A stretch of DNA of 64,000 bases from Hyphomonadaceae bacterium (GTDB taxonomy: Bacteria; Pseudomonadota; Alphaproteobacteria; Caulobacterales; Aquidulcibacteraceae), in assembly GCA_022841905.1 (NCBI GenBank), contig JALHQO010000007.1, forward strand, positions 124,001-188,000, in the 5' to 3' direction. Numbering within the stretch: position 1 is the stretch's first letter; each line of letters opens with the position of its first letter. Positions 8,487-17,684 of the stretch are shown one piece after another. The position numbers and the translations under genes are program-made. The notes beneath the pieces are model-generated. The model did no database searches. It had not been told where the DNA came from and saw nothing but the letters and a program-made list of their open reading frames with translations.

Positions 8487-8930
8487 ATGCCCGCCAAGAA
8501 AAAAGCGACGAAGCGCCAGCCCAAGCCGGCGCCTAAGAAGAAAAAGGGCGCCGCGCGGAAACGTGCGGCGCCGTCGCTTGCGGGCGCGCTCGCCGAAGCC
8601 GCCTGGGCGGAAGCAGATCAGGCGCTGGCTGAGGCGTTGGTGGAATCCGACGAAGTGGAAAGCGCAACCAGTGCTGCGCAGCGCGAGGCCGCCGTTGCAC
8701 TGATGATCCAGGCGCTGTCACGCGCAGGGCGCAAGCGCGGCCTAACGCGGATCGGCGTGTTGGGCGCGCGCGAGCCTTACGATCCGGCCAAGCACCAGCT
8801 CATGGCTGCTGTCGCGAAAAAGCCAAGGACGGTACGTATTGCTGCGCGGGGCGTGGCGCGAGGCGAAAGCATTCTGGTGTTGCCGCGTGCGGGCCCCGTT
8901 GTGCGAGGGCGGCGAAAGAGCGGGCAATGA
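8487..8930 (+). CDS. basic protein with possible nucleotide-exchange-like tail, paired with Hsp70-like ATPase
   Basis: 147 residues, not recognised with confidence. The first 30 residues are Lys/Ala/Pro-rich and probably disordered. Residues about 40-85 form an alanine/glutamate-rich helix. The C-terminal part contains GVLGAREPYDPAKHQL (about 91-106) and a small beta-rich segment ending in a basic tail. The G...YDPxxH pattern is reminiscent of the head of GrpE-like exchange factors that pair with Hsp70 proteins. The stop overlaps the start of the Hsp70-like gene (8927), so the two are translationally coupled. Function is inferred only from this pairing. Confidence 0.6.
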   Translation: MPAKKKATKRQPKPAPKKKKGAARKRAAPSLAGALAEAAWAEADQALAEALVESDEVESATSAAQREAAVALMIQALSRAGRKRGLTRIGVLGAREPYDPAKHQLMAAVAKKPRTVRIAARGVARGESILVLPRAGPVVRGRRKSGQ

Positions 8931-10309
8931 GCGATTGGACGCTCTGCATCGATTTTGGAACGGCCTTCTCGAAAGCCGCGGCCGCGCCGACTGGCGCGTG
9001 GTCACGTTTCGAGCCGGCGTCCGTGCGCCCGTTGCGGCTTAGCCAGCATGATGCGCGCGGTAATGCCTTTCTGCTCGATAGCGCCGTCTTCGTTGATGAC
9101 GGGCGTATTTTGTTTGGCCGTTCGGCCATCGCCCGCGCTGATGCGCTCGGCGGCAAGAAGCGCAGTGCGCTCAAATCGTTCAAGACGCTTTTGAGCGTCA
9201 GCGATCTCGATCGCGCGCTGAACACAAACGCGCCGCTCAGCATCGATCCGCACCGGCTCTTCCAGATGCGCGACCTGATCGTGCTTTATCTGGCGTATCT
9301 ATTAGCGGCGATTGAGAAGGCGCGGGCGCTGGATCCGATGATCAGGGGTCGGATCACGCGCCGTTACGCCGCGCCGGCTTGGCGCGGGGCAGACAGCGCA
9401 GGCCTGCACGGCACGGTGGTCAAGCTCTTCGGCGAAGCCGAGGCCTTTCGCAGCCAAGCCGGCGAGGCGCTGCTTTCGGACGCTGGGCTCGATATCGACG
9501 CGGTGGTGAAAGCGCTGCCTGTAGCGATGGAAAACGCGCAGCCGCTGGACATGGGGCTCATCTATGAAGCCACCGCCGCCGCTGCCTATACATCGATCGG
9601 CTTGGACGACAGCGCTTCACATCTGCTCGTCGTCGATATGGGCGCCGGCACGACTGACATTGCGGCGCTCGCACGTATCGGCAACCGCATGTTTGAATTG
9701 CCGGAAGCGCGCGCAACATTAAAGCAAGCAGGCGACTTCATCGATCGCGTCATCGCCAACCGCGCCCTCGACGCGGCGAAATGGGCTAAGACCACAGACC
9801 AAAAGGCGGGCCTCTGGGCCGAGCTGATGCGCGGCATGCGCGACACCAAGGAGACGTTGTTCGCCGAAGGCCGCGCCAGCGTGCGCTACCGCGATCATAT
9901 CTTCACGATGGGCCTTCGCGACGTTGAGCGCGACAAGGACTATCAAGCGTTCGCCAAAGAGCTGAAGGGGTCTTACGAGCACTGCGTTGCGGTCGTGCGC
10001 GATGATGCGTCCGCGCGGGGTCGCAGCGCGATCGAAGCTGTGGCGGTCGGCGGCGGGGCAGCTGCGCCTTTCATTCAAGCGCTGATCGCCAGCAAGAACA
10101 CGCGTGGGGCGCGCCCGCGTGTGACGCCCCGTCCGGCGACGCCGGATTGGGCGCACGCGGCTGAGTTCGGCGGCAATCTCGCGCCGGTGTTTCCGCAACT
10201 GGCGATCGCGATTGGTGGGGCGTTGGCGCCCGACGGCATGCTGGCGGCGCGTGGGACGACTAGTCCGGCCGCAAGCGCCCGAACCGGTAGCCCGGCAACA
10301 CGCGATTGA
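8927..10309 (+). CDS. Hsp70/actin-fold ATPase-like protein
   Basis: 460 residues with the actin/Hsp70 ATPase motifs: phosphate-1 CIDFGTAFSKAA (residues 6-17), phosphate-2 VVDMGAGTTDIAAL (about 230-243) and an adenosine-type loop AVGGGAAAPF (about 370-379). It lacks a DnaK-type substrate-binding domain, so it is not a housekeeping chaperone; it resembles the divergent single-domain Hsp70-like proteins. The coupled basic protein upstream may be its partner. The last about 50 bp overlap, tail to tail, the BY-kinase-like gene. Its position within the polysaccharide cluster suggests a role in envelope assembly, but this is inference. Confidence 0.8.
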   Translation: MSDWTLCIDFGTAFSKAAAAPTGAWSRFEPASVRPLRLSQHDARGNAFLLDSAVFVDDGRILFGRSAIARADALGGKKRSALKSFKTLLSVSDLDRALNTNAPLSIDPHRLFQMRDLIVLYLAYLLAAIEKARALDPMIRGRITRRYAAPAWRGADSAGLHGTVVKLFGEAEAFRSQAGEALLSDAGLDIDAVVKALPVAMENAQPLDMGLIYEATAAAAYTSIGLDDSASHLLVVDMGAGTTDIAALARIGNRMFELPEARATLKQAGDFIDRVIANRALDAAKWAKTTDQKAGLWAELMRGMRDTKETLFAEGRASVRYRDHIFTMGLRDVERDKDYQAFAKELKGSYEHCVAVVRDDASARGRSAIEAVAVGGGAAAPFIQALIASKNTRGARPRVTPRPATPDWAHAAEFGGNLAPVFPQLAIAIGGALAPDGMLAARGTTSPAASARTGSPATRD

Positions 10310-11297
10310 CGAACACGGCGGTCTTTACCGCTGCGCGTTGCTGCAGGGTGCGCACGGTCTGACGGATGGCGGTGATTGGTGTTTGATCCCAAGCGGTGAC
10401 GGCGATGCACTTTTCCGCCTGGCTCGCCAGCAAGACGCCCTCGCCGCTGCGGAGCGCCGGCGGGCAATCGAGCACCACCAGATCGTAGTTCTCACCGAGC
10501 AGGGTGAGCAGGACAGGCAGGCCTTGCGCGCCGACCAGCGTGCGCCACGGATTGATCATGCGCGCGGCCGGCATAAGGTGGAGCCCGGTTTCGGGCTCTT
10601 CCTCGATATAGTCGCGCCAGTTCTGTGGCTCGTCGCAACATTCGAGCACGCCGCGATCTGGGTTGCTGCCGAGTTCCTTGGTCAGCGAGCGGCGGCGCGT
10701 GTCGCAGTCGACTACGATCACACGCCGGCCCTGCTGAGCCGCGCTCACCGCCGCGCACAGTGCTGTTGTCGTGGCGCCTTCGCCGGGCAGCGAGCCGATG
10801 AAGGCGACCAGCCGATCCTCGCGCATGGCGCCTTGGAGGTCGCGGAACGCGGTCGAGAAGGGCGAGGCGGGTTGGAAGGTGACGCAGCCGAGCGGTGAGC
10901 GTTTGTCGGGCGCCAGTTCGCGCAGGGCTTGCGGCGTGAGTTCGGGGGCCGCGCCCAGCACCGTGTAGCCGCGATGCTTGCCGAGATTGGAAAGCACAGT
11001 GACGGTGTTTCGATTGAGTTCGCGCAGCAGCGCCACCAAGAGCCCGGCGCCCGCGCCGATTGGCGCCCAAAACAGCGCCGAGGTGAACGGCCGCACGCCG
11101 CCGGCCAGATCGTAAGCGATGCCGCCGCCGGCCACGATCAGCGCCACCACGACGAAAAGCCAAGCTTGGCGGCCAACGGCGCGCTGGGCGCGTCCCAGAG
11201 CCAGCGACTTCGAACCGGGGCGGCGTGAACGCAGGGTTGCAGCGCCAAGCGTCCCGGGCTCAAATCGGCTCCGGTCGCTTGTGATCGGTGACGTCAA
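10260..11297 (-). CDS. BY-kinase/CpsD-like ATPase with degenerate Walker A
   Basis: 345 residues. Two membrane segments (about residues 45-67 and 74-93) precede a CpsD/CapB-type ATPase domain with Walker A' IVVDCDTRRRS and Walker B VVLDCPP. The P-loop reads GSLPGEGATTT: the invariant lysine (GEGKTT in active BY-kinases, and intact in the neighbour at 12343) is replaced by alanine. There is no C-terminal tyrosine cluster. It is therefore probably catalytically weak or a regulatory partner of the Wzc-type kinase. It converges with the Hsp70-like gene and is divergent from the phosphoglycosyl transferase. Confidence 0.83.
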   Translation of the reverse strand: MTSPITSDRSRFEPGTLGAATLRSRRPGSKSLALGRAQRAVGRQAWLFVVVALIVAGGGIAYDLAGGVRPFTSALFWAPIGAGAGLLVALLRELNRNTVTVLSNLGKHRGYTVLGAAPELTPQALRELAPDKRSPLGCVTFQPASPFSTAFRDLQGAMREDRLVAFIGSLPGEGATTTALCAAVSAAQQGRRVIVVDCDTRRRSLTKELGSNPDRGVLECCDEPQNWRDYIEEEPETGLHLMPAARMINPWRTLVGAQGLPVLLTLLGENYDLVVLDCPPALRSGEGVLLASQAEKCIAVTAWDQTPITAIRQTVRTLQQRAAVKTAVFVNRVLPGYRFGRLRPD

Positions 11298-11569
11298 GTT
11301 CGCCCTCTTCGCTGCCCAGTCCGGGCGTCGCTAATCTGTGCTCTGCTCACGCGAGCTGCGCAATCCTAAAGGTGCAACGCGTCCCTGGGTGGCTGGCTTC
11401 CAGTTTATCCACAGACTTGGCGTGTTCTTGGGCAGAATTTCCCGCGCAGAGGGCGGCTTGTGGCGTCTCCGGCCCAGTAAGCAAAATATCGTTAAATCCG
11501 CAGCGCCGAACGTGTTGCGCTTTTCGGCAGGAATTCTAATTCTGGGCGAACAGGCACAGGGTCGATTCA

Positions 11570-12346
11570 ATGCTCATCCAAATGCCTCGCGGGTCATCCG
11601 ATCAGCCAGGTTCAAATAGCGCAGAAGCGCGCAACACGTTCGAGGCAGCACTGCGCCGCGATCTCGCCAGTGCGCCGGTCGTTTCTTACGACGCCGTAGT
11701 AGGCGGCATCGCCAAGCGGATTGCCGACATCGCCATCGTCGTGTTGAGCGCGCCTTTGTGGGCGCCGGTCATGGGCATCGCCGCCGGTGTCGGAAAGCTG
11801 CGCCATGGCGCGCCGGTCTTCTACGCTGATGAGCGCGTCGGCTACGGCGGCCGGATTTTCCTGCGATACAATTTGCGCATGTCGGCCCCGAAGGCGACGG
11901 TCGAGCAAGTGTTCACCGGCGACGAGACCGATCAGAGCAAAGCGTGGCGCGTGATTGAAGTGCAAGCCGAGGATCGCCGCGCCAAGTGGGTGCATGCGCT
12001 GGAGCGGTTGCCGCAATTGCTGAATGTGCTGCGCGGCGAGATGTCGATCGTCGGCCCGCGTCCGTTGTCGCGCGAGCAGCTTGACGTGCTGAAGTCGGCC
12101 AAGCGGCATTATCTGAGCGCGCGGCCAGGTATTGTCGGCGTCAGCGCTATTCTCGATGGCCACGAAGACAAGTCGGCGCAGTATAAGGCCTATGCGATCT
12201 CGTGGTCGTTCATGACAGACGCGGTGGTGTTCTGGGACGCGCTTCGCTCGCTGCGCAATCGCGGTGAGCTGTGGCAGCCCGGCATGGCGCGTCCGAAGGC
12301 CGAGGGCCAACGCGCCGTCGTCGTCCGCCGTCGCTCCGCTTCTTAA
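11570..12346 (+). CDS. polyprenyl-phosphate sugar phosphotransferase (WbaP/PglC-type)
   Basis: 258 residues of the PF02397 bacterial sugar transferase family. One membrane helix (about residues 50-70) is followed by a catalytic block (PVFYADERVGYGG), LPQLLNVLRGEMS with the following IVGPRPLS, and ARPGIVGVSAI. These monotopic enzymes start repeat-unit assembly by moving a sugar-1-phosphate onto undecaprenyl phosphate at the inner membrane. The catalytic region is slightly divergent from WcaJ consensus. The 272-bp region before it (11298-11569) separates it from the divergent BY-kinase-like gene and shows no other gene. Its stop overlaps that of the Wzc gene by 4 bp. Confidence 0.88.
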   Translation: MLIQMPRGSSDQPGSNSAEARNTFEAALRRDLASAPVVSYDAVVGGIAKRIADIAIVVLSAPLWAPVMGIAAGVGKLRHGAPVFYADERVGYGGRIFLRYNLRMSAPKATVEQVFTGDETDQSKAWRVIEVQAEDRRAKWVHALERLPQLLNVLRGEMSIVGPRPLSREQLDVLKSAKRHYLSARPGIVGVSAILDGHEDKSAQYKAYAISWSFMTDAVVFWDALRSLRNRGELWQPGMARPKAEGQRAVVVRRRSAS

Positions 12347-14433
12347 GAGACGCTGTAGTAGGACTTGCTCTGATCGAAATAGAGCGAGTCCGTGTAGGTC
12401 TGCCAATGCGGCAGCACGCAATTAAGCGCGATTCCCAGCACAGAGCCGCCAGCGCCTTCGGTTTGCAGCACAGCGGCGCGCAACGCGCCGGCGGGCGTCT
12501 TGCCCGAACGCGCAACCAGCACCGTCGTATCGGCTTGCGCCACCAGGATGCGCGTTTCCGCGACCGCCAGGATTGGCGCGCAATCGAGAACGACGAGGTC
12601 ATAGTGATTGCGCAGATCTGCAATTAGCGTCGACATCGCTTCGGAGCCAAACACGTCGCGCGGCGTGAAGCCGGCAGTGGCGACGGGCAGCACGTGCGCG
12701 TCTGAATTGGGGTCGCGCACGATGGCCGAACGCCACGGCGCTTCGCCGGCTAGCACTTGCAGAATGCCGACATCGGTTTCGATGTCGATCACGTCATTGA
12801 TTGATTGCATGCGTAGGTCGCAATCGACGACGCACACCTTTTGCCCCGACATCGCGGCGACACGCGCCAAGCACATGGAAATAGTCGTCTTGCCTTCATT
12901 CGGCAGCGCCGAAGTGACGGCGACGACTTTCACCGAGAAATCCAATTTGGAATAGACGATCACCGTGCGCAGTACGCGCAGCGCTTCCGTGAACGCCGAC
13001 ATCGGCCGGCCCACGAGATAGCCCGAAGGATGCCGCTCCGCCGGCGGCATTTGGCGCATCATGCGTTTGGAAATGGTGGGGATCGAGGCGATCGCCTTGT
13101 GCCCGACCTTGGCTTCAAGATCGTCGGCGTTCTTCACCGATTGGTCGAACATATCGATCAATGCGCCTGCGCCGAGGCCGAGCAGCAAGCCGGCCGCGAT
13201 CGCCAGCGCGAGCGCGAGGCGCAATTGCGGTGACGACGGCGCGGCAGGCAAGGAGGCGTAAGAGAGCAGGCGCGCATCGGCGGCGCTGGCGCCTTGGCCG
13301 ATAATCGCCTGTTGGCGTTGCAAGAAGCCCTCATAGACTTGGCGGCTTTCCAGCGCTTCTTGTTCGAGTTCACGCAAACGGTCGCTCGCGCCAGTCGTTC
13401 CGCGCAGATCGCCGCTGGTTGAGCGGAGCGATTGCTGCAGCGATTCAAGCCGGACGCGGGCCGCCGAAGCTTGGTCGGTCAGCTCGACCGAGGCGCGCTG
13501 GATTTCGCGCTGAATGCGGGTGTCGAGATCGGTGCGCTCAGCATTGGCGGCGACCACATCTGGGTGGTTAGGCAAATAGCGCTGATTCAGATCCTCAAGC
13601 CGGCGGTCGAGTTCGGTGGAGCGTTGCAGCAATGGTCCGAGCGTGGATGAGTTGAGCGCGCCGGCGACAGCGTCGAGCGAAGCGCCTGAATTGCGCAGCT
13701 CCTGCACGCGGCGATAGCGCGACTGGCGGTCATTGAGTTCGTTTTGTGCTTGTTGAACCTGGGCTTGCAGATCGCCGAGCGCCGCTTCGACGCCGCTGCC
13801 TTCGTTCAGGCCCGCTTCGGCGCGGAAGGCGTCCGCCGCACTTTGCTTTTCCTGCGCATCTTCGCGCAATTGCGCGAGGCGCTCGGAAGCGATGGTGCTC
13901 GACTGGACGTCGCCGCCGACTTGGGCGTTGAGCTGGCCGGTCAGATAAATGTCGGCGTATGTGTTGGCGATCAAGCGTGCGCGCTCGGCGCTGCCGGAGC
14001 GGGCGCGAATTTCGATAACGCCTGTGTTGCCGCGTCGTTCGATGTCGATGACGCTGGCGAGATCCATCTCGACCGCGTCGGTGGCGTCGCCGCCGCGCAT
14101 GCCGAGCGCCTCGGCGAGATCGTCCATCAGCGCTGGCGAGCGGAGCAATTCGATTTCGGATTCGAGCGCCGAAGGCGGCGGCGCCGCGCCGATTGCGGTT
14201 GGCGCCGTCTGGCTTTGCTCACGCGGCGTGATCATGAGCAGCGACGAGGCGGTGTAGGTCGCCGGCTGTAGCATCATGATGGTGAACGTGATCACGGCGG
14301 CCGCAACGCCGACGGCCAAAATCAAGGAGAGCCGGCGGCGGATCATCTGCATGGCCGTGGTGACGCCGAGCACGTCAGCCAGCCCGCGTGGGGCGCTGGG
14401 CGTCATTTCTGGCGGCGTGTTCATCACGTTCAT
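12343..14433 (-). CDS. Wzc/ExoP-type chain-length determinant and tyrosine autokinase
   Basis: 696 residues, full length for a BY-kinase fused to its co-polymerase domain. An N-terminal Wzz domain starts with a helix at about 35-57, a long periplasmic coiled coil covers about 190-410, and a second helix lies at about 435-460. The cytoplasmic kinase has an intact Walker A (SALPNEGKTTI, about 527), Walker A' VVDCDLR and Walker B VVLDCAP. Four tyrosines occur within the last 18 residues, the expected autophosphorylation cluster. It controls polymer length and export of the polysaccharide together with the Wza-type lipoprotein upstream and probably the phosphatase-like gene at 15345. Confidence 0.93.
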   Translation of the reverse strand: MNVMNTPPEMTPSAPRGLADVLGVTTAMQMIRRRLSLILAVGVAAAVITFTIMMLQPATYTASSLLMITPREQSQTAPTAIGAAPPPSALESEIELLRSPALMDDLAEALGMRGGDATDAVEMDLASVIDIERRGNTGVIEIRARSGSAERARLIANTYADIYLTGQLNAQVGGDVQSSTIASERLAQLREDAQEKQSAADAFRAEAGLNEGSGVEAALGDLQAQVQQAQNELNDRQSRYRRVQELRNSGASLDAVAGALNSSTLGPLLQRSTELDRRLEDLNQRYLPNHPDVVAANAERTDLDTRIQREIQRASVELTDQASAARVRLESLQQSLRSTSGDLRGTTGASDRLRELEQEALESRQVYEGFLQRQQAIIGQGASAADARLLSYASLPAAPSSPQLRLALALAIAAGLLLGLGAGALIDMFDQSVKNADDLEAKVGHKAIASIPTISKRMMRQMPPAERHPSGYLVGRPMSAFTEALRVLRTVIVYSKLDFSVKVVAVTSALPNEGKTTISMCLARVAAMSGQKVCVVDCDLRMQSINDVIDIETDVGILQVLAGEAPWRSAIVRDPNSDAHVLPVATAGFTPRDVFGSEAMSTLIADLRNHYDLVVLDCAPILAVAETRILVAQADTTVLVARSGKTPAGALRAAVLQTEGAGGSVLGIALNCVLPHWQTYTDSLYFDQSKSYYSVS

Positions 14434-14575
14434 CGGTTCAAGCCTGCTGCCGGCGCCGTATGGCGGCGACGGGAACGGTTCAACCTAGCACCGTGGCTTG
14501 GTTGATGTCGTCTCCGCGTGCACAGACATGCATGGTCCGCGCCGCGCGCGAAACATGGCTAATGCAGGCTTTAGC

Positions 14576-15157
14576 CTAGAAAATGCGCTCGCCGATGCGG
14601 ATCGTGTCGCCCGGCATAACCGGCGTCGTGACGCCCAAATCATACGACCGCTCAACCGACTCGTTGGCGTGACGAATGAAGACGCGGCCACGATTCGCGC
14701 GATAGGTGAATCCGCCCGCGGTTGCGACGGCGTTCATCACGGTGAGGTCGACGACGTACGGATACGAACCCGGACGCTGCACTTCGCCCAGGATGAAGAA
14801 CGGGCGGTAATTGGTCACTTCTACGCTGACGCTGGGATTGCGCACATATTGGCTGAGCGCTTCGCGCAGGGCGTCAGTGAACTGGGGCACGGTCAGGCCA
14901 GCGGCGCGGACGTCGCCGACCAGCGGGTAGGCGATGTTGCCCTGGGCGCCGACCACGTAGGGGCCGGTGAGGCCCGGCTCGTTGAACACGGTGATGCGGA
15001 TTTGATCGGACGGGCCGAGGCGATACTCGACCGGTTGCCAGGTCGTGGTTGCCGGCGCGGCGGGCGCGCCCGCGCAGGCGCCAAGCGCGCTCGCGCCGAC
15101 GCCGAAAGCCAAGCCGCGCAGAAGAGTGCGCCGTGTGTGCCAAATTGGCGAAGTCAT
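14576..15157 (-). CDS. polysaccharide export lipoprotein (Wza/KpsD family)
   Basis: The start ATG at 15157 gives 193 residues beginning with a twin-arginine-like basic N region and a lipobox (LGAC, Cys about residue 28). The mature part has the Poly_export domain (YRLGPSDQIRITVFNEPGLTG) and a SLBB domain (FFILGEVQRPGSYPY). It is shorter than E. coli Wza (about 380 residues), with a single SLBB repeat, like many alphaproteobacterial export proteins. It would form the periplasmic and outer-membrane part of the export channel. The gene precedes the Wzc gene in the same direction, with a 142-bp gap. Confidence 0.9.
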   Translation of the reverse strand: MTSPIWHTRRTLLRGLAFGVGASALGACAGAPAAPATTTWQPVEYRLGPSDQIRITVFNEPGLTGPYVVGAQGNIAYPLVGDVRAAGLTVPQFTDALREALSQYVRNPSVSVEVTNYRPFFILGEVQRPGSYPYVVDLTVMNAVATAGGFTYRANRGRVFIRHANESVERSYDLGVTTPVMPGDTIRIGERIF

Positions 15158-15218
15158 GCGGGAGCCGTCCTTTGACGCGAACTTACGCGAACACTCCCGG
15201 GAAGCAAAGACGAGGCCA

Positions 15219-15240
15219 GCCCGCGGGCCGCTCCGCGGGC
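15219..15240. other. GC-rich hairpin in the wza-like upstream region
   Basis: GCCCGCGG (15219-15226) and CCGCGGGC (15233-15240) form a perfect 8-bp stem with a 6-nt loop, inside the divergent region 15158-15344 between the export lipoprotein and the phosphatase. It could affect mRNA of the export gene or be incidental; no T-run follows. Confidence 0.35.
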
Positions 15241-15344
15241 GCGGCAAATATGCGCGTTACAACGGTATTATGTTTAACCCGGCGCTGTGCAGTCCGTTGC
15301 GGGAACCACGTTGCAGTTGGCATCGGTCGAGCTAAATCAAAGCC

Positions 15345-16136
15345 ATGAACTTGCTGCGGATGTTCGAGCGCCCTCCGCCGCGCGCCGCCAAGTTCGCGGA
15401 GGGGCGCGTCGGCTACGCCGTGGGCGATATCCACGGGCGCGCGGATTTGCTCGCCCTCCTGCTCGACCGTCTTGAAGGCTGCGCCGAAGTCGATCAGCGG
15501 CCGGCGGGCGCGCCGTTCCTCATCTTCCTGGGCGACTACGTCGACCGTGGCCCCGAGAGCCACACCGTGATCGAGCTGCTGCTGTCTGGGCGTCCCGCTG
15601 GCTACGAGCGCCGTTATCTGCGTGGCAACCACGAACAGATCATGCAGGCGTTCATGGACGACCCCGTCGCCACCCGCGCGTGGGTGCTGCAGGGCGGGGC
15701 GGAGACGATGCTTGCCTACGGCGTCACGCCGCCGTCGCCGATGACGGCGACCGAAGAGGATTGGCATGCGGCGGCCACGGCATTGCGCGCCGCCGTGCCG
15801 CAGACGCACATCGATTTCCTGAACGGTTTGGAGCGCTACGTTGCGCTCGGCGACTATGCCTTCGTACATGCCGGGGTCGATCCGGCGCGCTCGTTGGAAC
15901 AGCAGGCGGACGAGGATCTCTATTGGGCCCGCGAACGCTTCATCGCCAGCCGCCGGCCGTTCTCGCATCGCGTCGTCCATGGCCACACGCCGGTGGACAA
16001 GCCTTATGTCGATGAGCGCCGCATCGCGGTGGACACCGGCGCCTATGCCTCCGGCACGCTCACCGCCGCCCGCTTCGAGGATGAGGACGTAAGTTTCGTC
16101 TCAGTATCGAGCCGCCCGGTGTTCAGAGCCCCCTGA
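15345..16136 (+). CDS. PPP-family metallophosphatase (serine/threonine phosphatase-like)
   Basis: 263 residues with the complete PPP signature set: GDIHGR (about residue 27), GDYVDRG (about 64), RGNHE (about 94), HAGV (about 173) and HGHTP (about 210). These coordinate a dimetal centre for phosphoester hydrolysis. Similar bacterial phosphatases sit beside exopolysaccharide genes in alphaproteobacteria. Its placement head-to-head with the export/BY-kinase genes suggests a link to phosphorylation control of export, which is inference; BY-kinase phosphatases are usually of the low-molecular-weight or PHP type instead. Confidence 0.87.
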   Translation: MNLLRMFERPPPRAAKFAEGRVGYAVGDIHGRADLLALLLDRLEGCAEVDQRPAGAPFLIFLGDYVDRGPESHTVIELLLSGRPAGYERRYLRGNHEQIMQAFMDDPVATRAWVLQGGAETMLAYGVTPPSPMTATEEDWHAAATALRAAVPQTHIDFLNGLERYVALGDYAFVHAGVDPARSLEQQADEDLYWARERFIASRRPFSHRVVHGHTPVDKPYVDERRIAVDTGAYASGTLTAARFEDEDVSFVSVSSRPVFRAP

Positions 16137-16237
16137 TCGCGGGAATTGGCCGCGCCCCCTTCAGACCAGGGGCCCGCTTGTTCGCTCGCGCGGCGCGGTT
16201 TACACCCCGCCCAACAGGGTTTTCCAGGAGACAGGTG

Positions 16238-16543
16238 ATGGCGTCGCACAGCGACACGCGCGGACATATGGACATCCACGACCAGAAGGAGACCTTCCAC
16301 GGCTTCCTGATGGCTTCGGTTTGGACCTGCGGGCTGATCGCGCAGACCGTCGCGCTGCTGACTTTGGCGTTCGCCATTGGCGCCGGTTGGTGGGCGGGCT
16401 TCGGCGCGTTCGTTGTCATTGGCGTGGCGCTCGGCTTCGCCTTCCGGCTCTCCGGCGTCTATTGGGCCACGCAAGTTGCGCTCTGGGTGCTCTTGGGTCT
16501 CGGCGGCATGATCGTGCCGGCGCTCAGCGGCATGGTAGGCTGA
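16238..16543 (+). CDS. aa3-type cytochrome c oxidase subunit IV
   Basis: 101 residues from the ATG at 16238, which follows CAGGAGACAG at good spacing. The N-terminal HMDIHDQKETFHGF pattern and a C-terminal hydrophobic part of two to three helices match the alphaproteobacterial COX IV family, the small accessory subunit of aa3 oxidase. It stands immediately before pntAA (4 bp), an arrangement common in this class. No other oxidase subunits are in the window. Confidence 0.82.
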   Translation: MASHSDTRGHMDIHDQKETFHGFLMASVWTCGLIAQTVALLTLAFAIGAGWWAGFGAFVVIGVALGFAFRLSGVYWATQVALWVLLGLGGMIVPALSGMVG

Positions 16544-16547
16544 GCGC

Positions 16548-17684
16548 GTGCGCATCGCCGTCCTGAAAGAAAGCGCCCCGGGCGAGACCCGCGTCGCGGC
16601 CACGCCGGAGACGGTGAAAAAGATCACCGCGGCTGGCCATAGCGTGACCGTGCAAGCGGACGCGGGCGCGAGCGCGAGCTACCCGGACGCGTTGTTCCAG
16701 ACGGCTGGCGCCGAGATTGCCGCCGATGGCGGCATTGGCGGCGCTGACCTCGTTCTCAAAGTCCGCCGCCCGTCCGAAGCCGAGATCGGCGCGATGAGGG
16801 CAGGCGCCGGTTTCGCTTCATTGCTTGAGCCGTATGGCGATCGGACTGCCGTCGATGCGCTGGCGAAAGCGAAGATCGATGCGGTGGCGATGGAATTCAT
16901 TCCGCGCATCAGCCGCGCGCAATCGATGGATGCTCTGAGCTCGCAAGCCAACCTCGCCGGCTATCGCGCAGTCATCGAAGCGGCCGAACTTTATGGCCGC
17001 GCTTTTCCAATGATGATGACGGCCGCCGGCACGATCGCGGCCGCGAAGGTTTTCATCATGGGCGTCGGCGTCGCCGGTTTGCAGGCGATCGCCACGGCAC
17101 GCCGTTTAGGCGCGATCGTGAGCGCCACTGACGTGCGGCCCGCCACGAAGGAGCAAGTCGCTTCGCTCGGCGGCAAGTTCGTCGCGGTGGAAGACGAAGA
17201 ATTCAAACAGGCCGAAACCACAGCTGGCTACGCCAAGCCGATGAGCGCCGAGTATCAAGCTAAGCAAGCGGCACTCGTGACCGATCATATCGCCAAGCAG
17301 GATATCGTTATCACAACGGCGCTGATCCCAGGCCGCGCAGCGCCGGTGCTGGTGACGGAAGCGCAAGCCAAATCAATGCGGCCGGGCTCAGTGATCATCG
17401 ATCTCGCGGTCGCGCAGGGCGGTAATTGCCCGCTGTCGAAGCCGGACGAACTGGTCGAGGTCGGCGGCGTCAAGATCATGGGTTTCACCAACTTGCCGGC
17501 GCGCTTGGCGTCGGATGCGTCATCGCTCTACGCCAAGAACCTGCTCGCGCTATTGCCGTTGCTCACTGACAAGGCGAGCAAGGCATTTGCACCTGCCTGG
17601 GACGACGAAATCATCAAGGGCGCGATGCTGACCAAGGGCGGCGCGCTCATCCATCCGCATTTTGCCCCAAAGAGCGCGGCATGA
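16548..17684 (+). CDS. pntAA: NAD(P) transhydrogenase subunit alpha 1 (PntAA)
   Basis: 378 residues, the NAD(H)-binding domain I of the split alphaproteobacterial transhydrogenase. The N-terminal ETRVAATPETVKKI block, the Rossmann glycine motif MGVGVAGLQAI (about 165) and the GRAAPVLV segment are characteristic of the AlaDh/PNT family. With PntAB and PntB it couples hydride transfer from NADH to NADP+ to proton entry. It starts with GTG at 16548. Its stop overlaps the next small gene by 4 bp, so the whole interrupted operon seems coupled. Confidence 0.95.
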   Translation: MRIAVLKESAPGETRVAATPETVKKITAAGHSVTVQADAGASASYPDALFQTAGAEIAADGGIGGADLVLKVRRPSEAEIGAMRAGAGFASLLEPYGDRTAVDALAKAKIDAVAMEFIPRISRAQSMDALSSQANLAGYRAVIEAAELYGRAFPMMMTAAGTIAAAKVFIMGVGVAGLQAIATARRLGAIVSATDVRPATKEQVASLGGKFVAVEDEEFKQAETTAGYAKPMSAEYQAKQAALVTDHIAKQDIVITTALIPGRAAPVLVTEAQAKSMRPGSVIIDLAVAQGGNCPLSKPDELVEVGGVKIMGFTNLPARLASDASSLYAKNLLALLPLLTDKASKAFAPAWDDEIIKGAMLTKGGALIHPHFAPKSAA

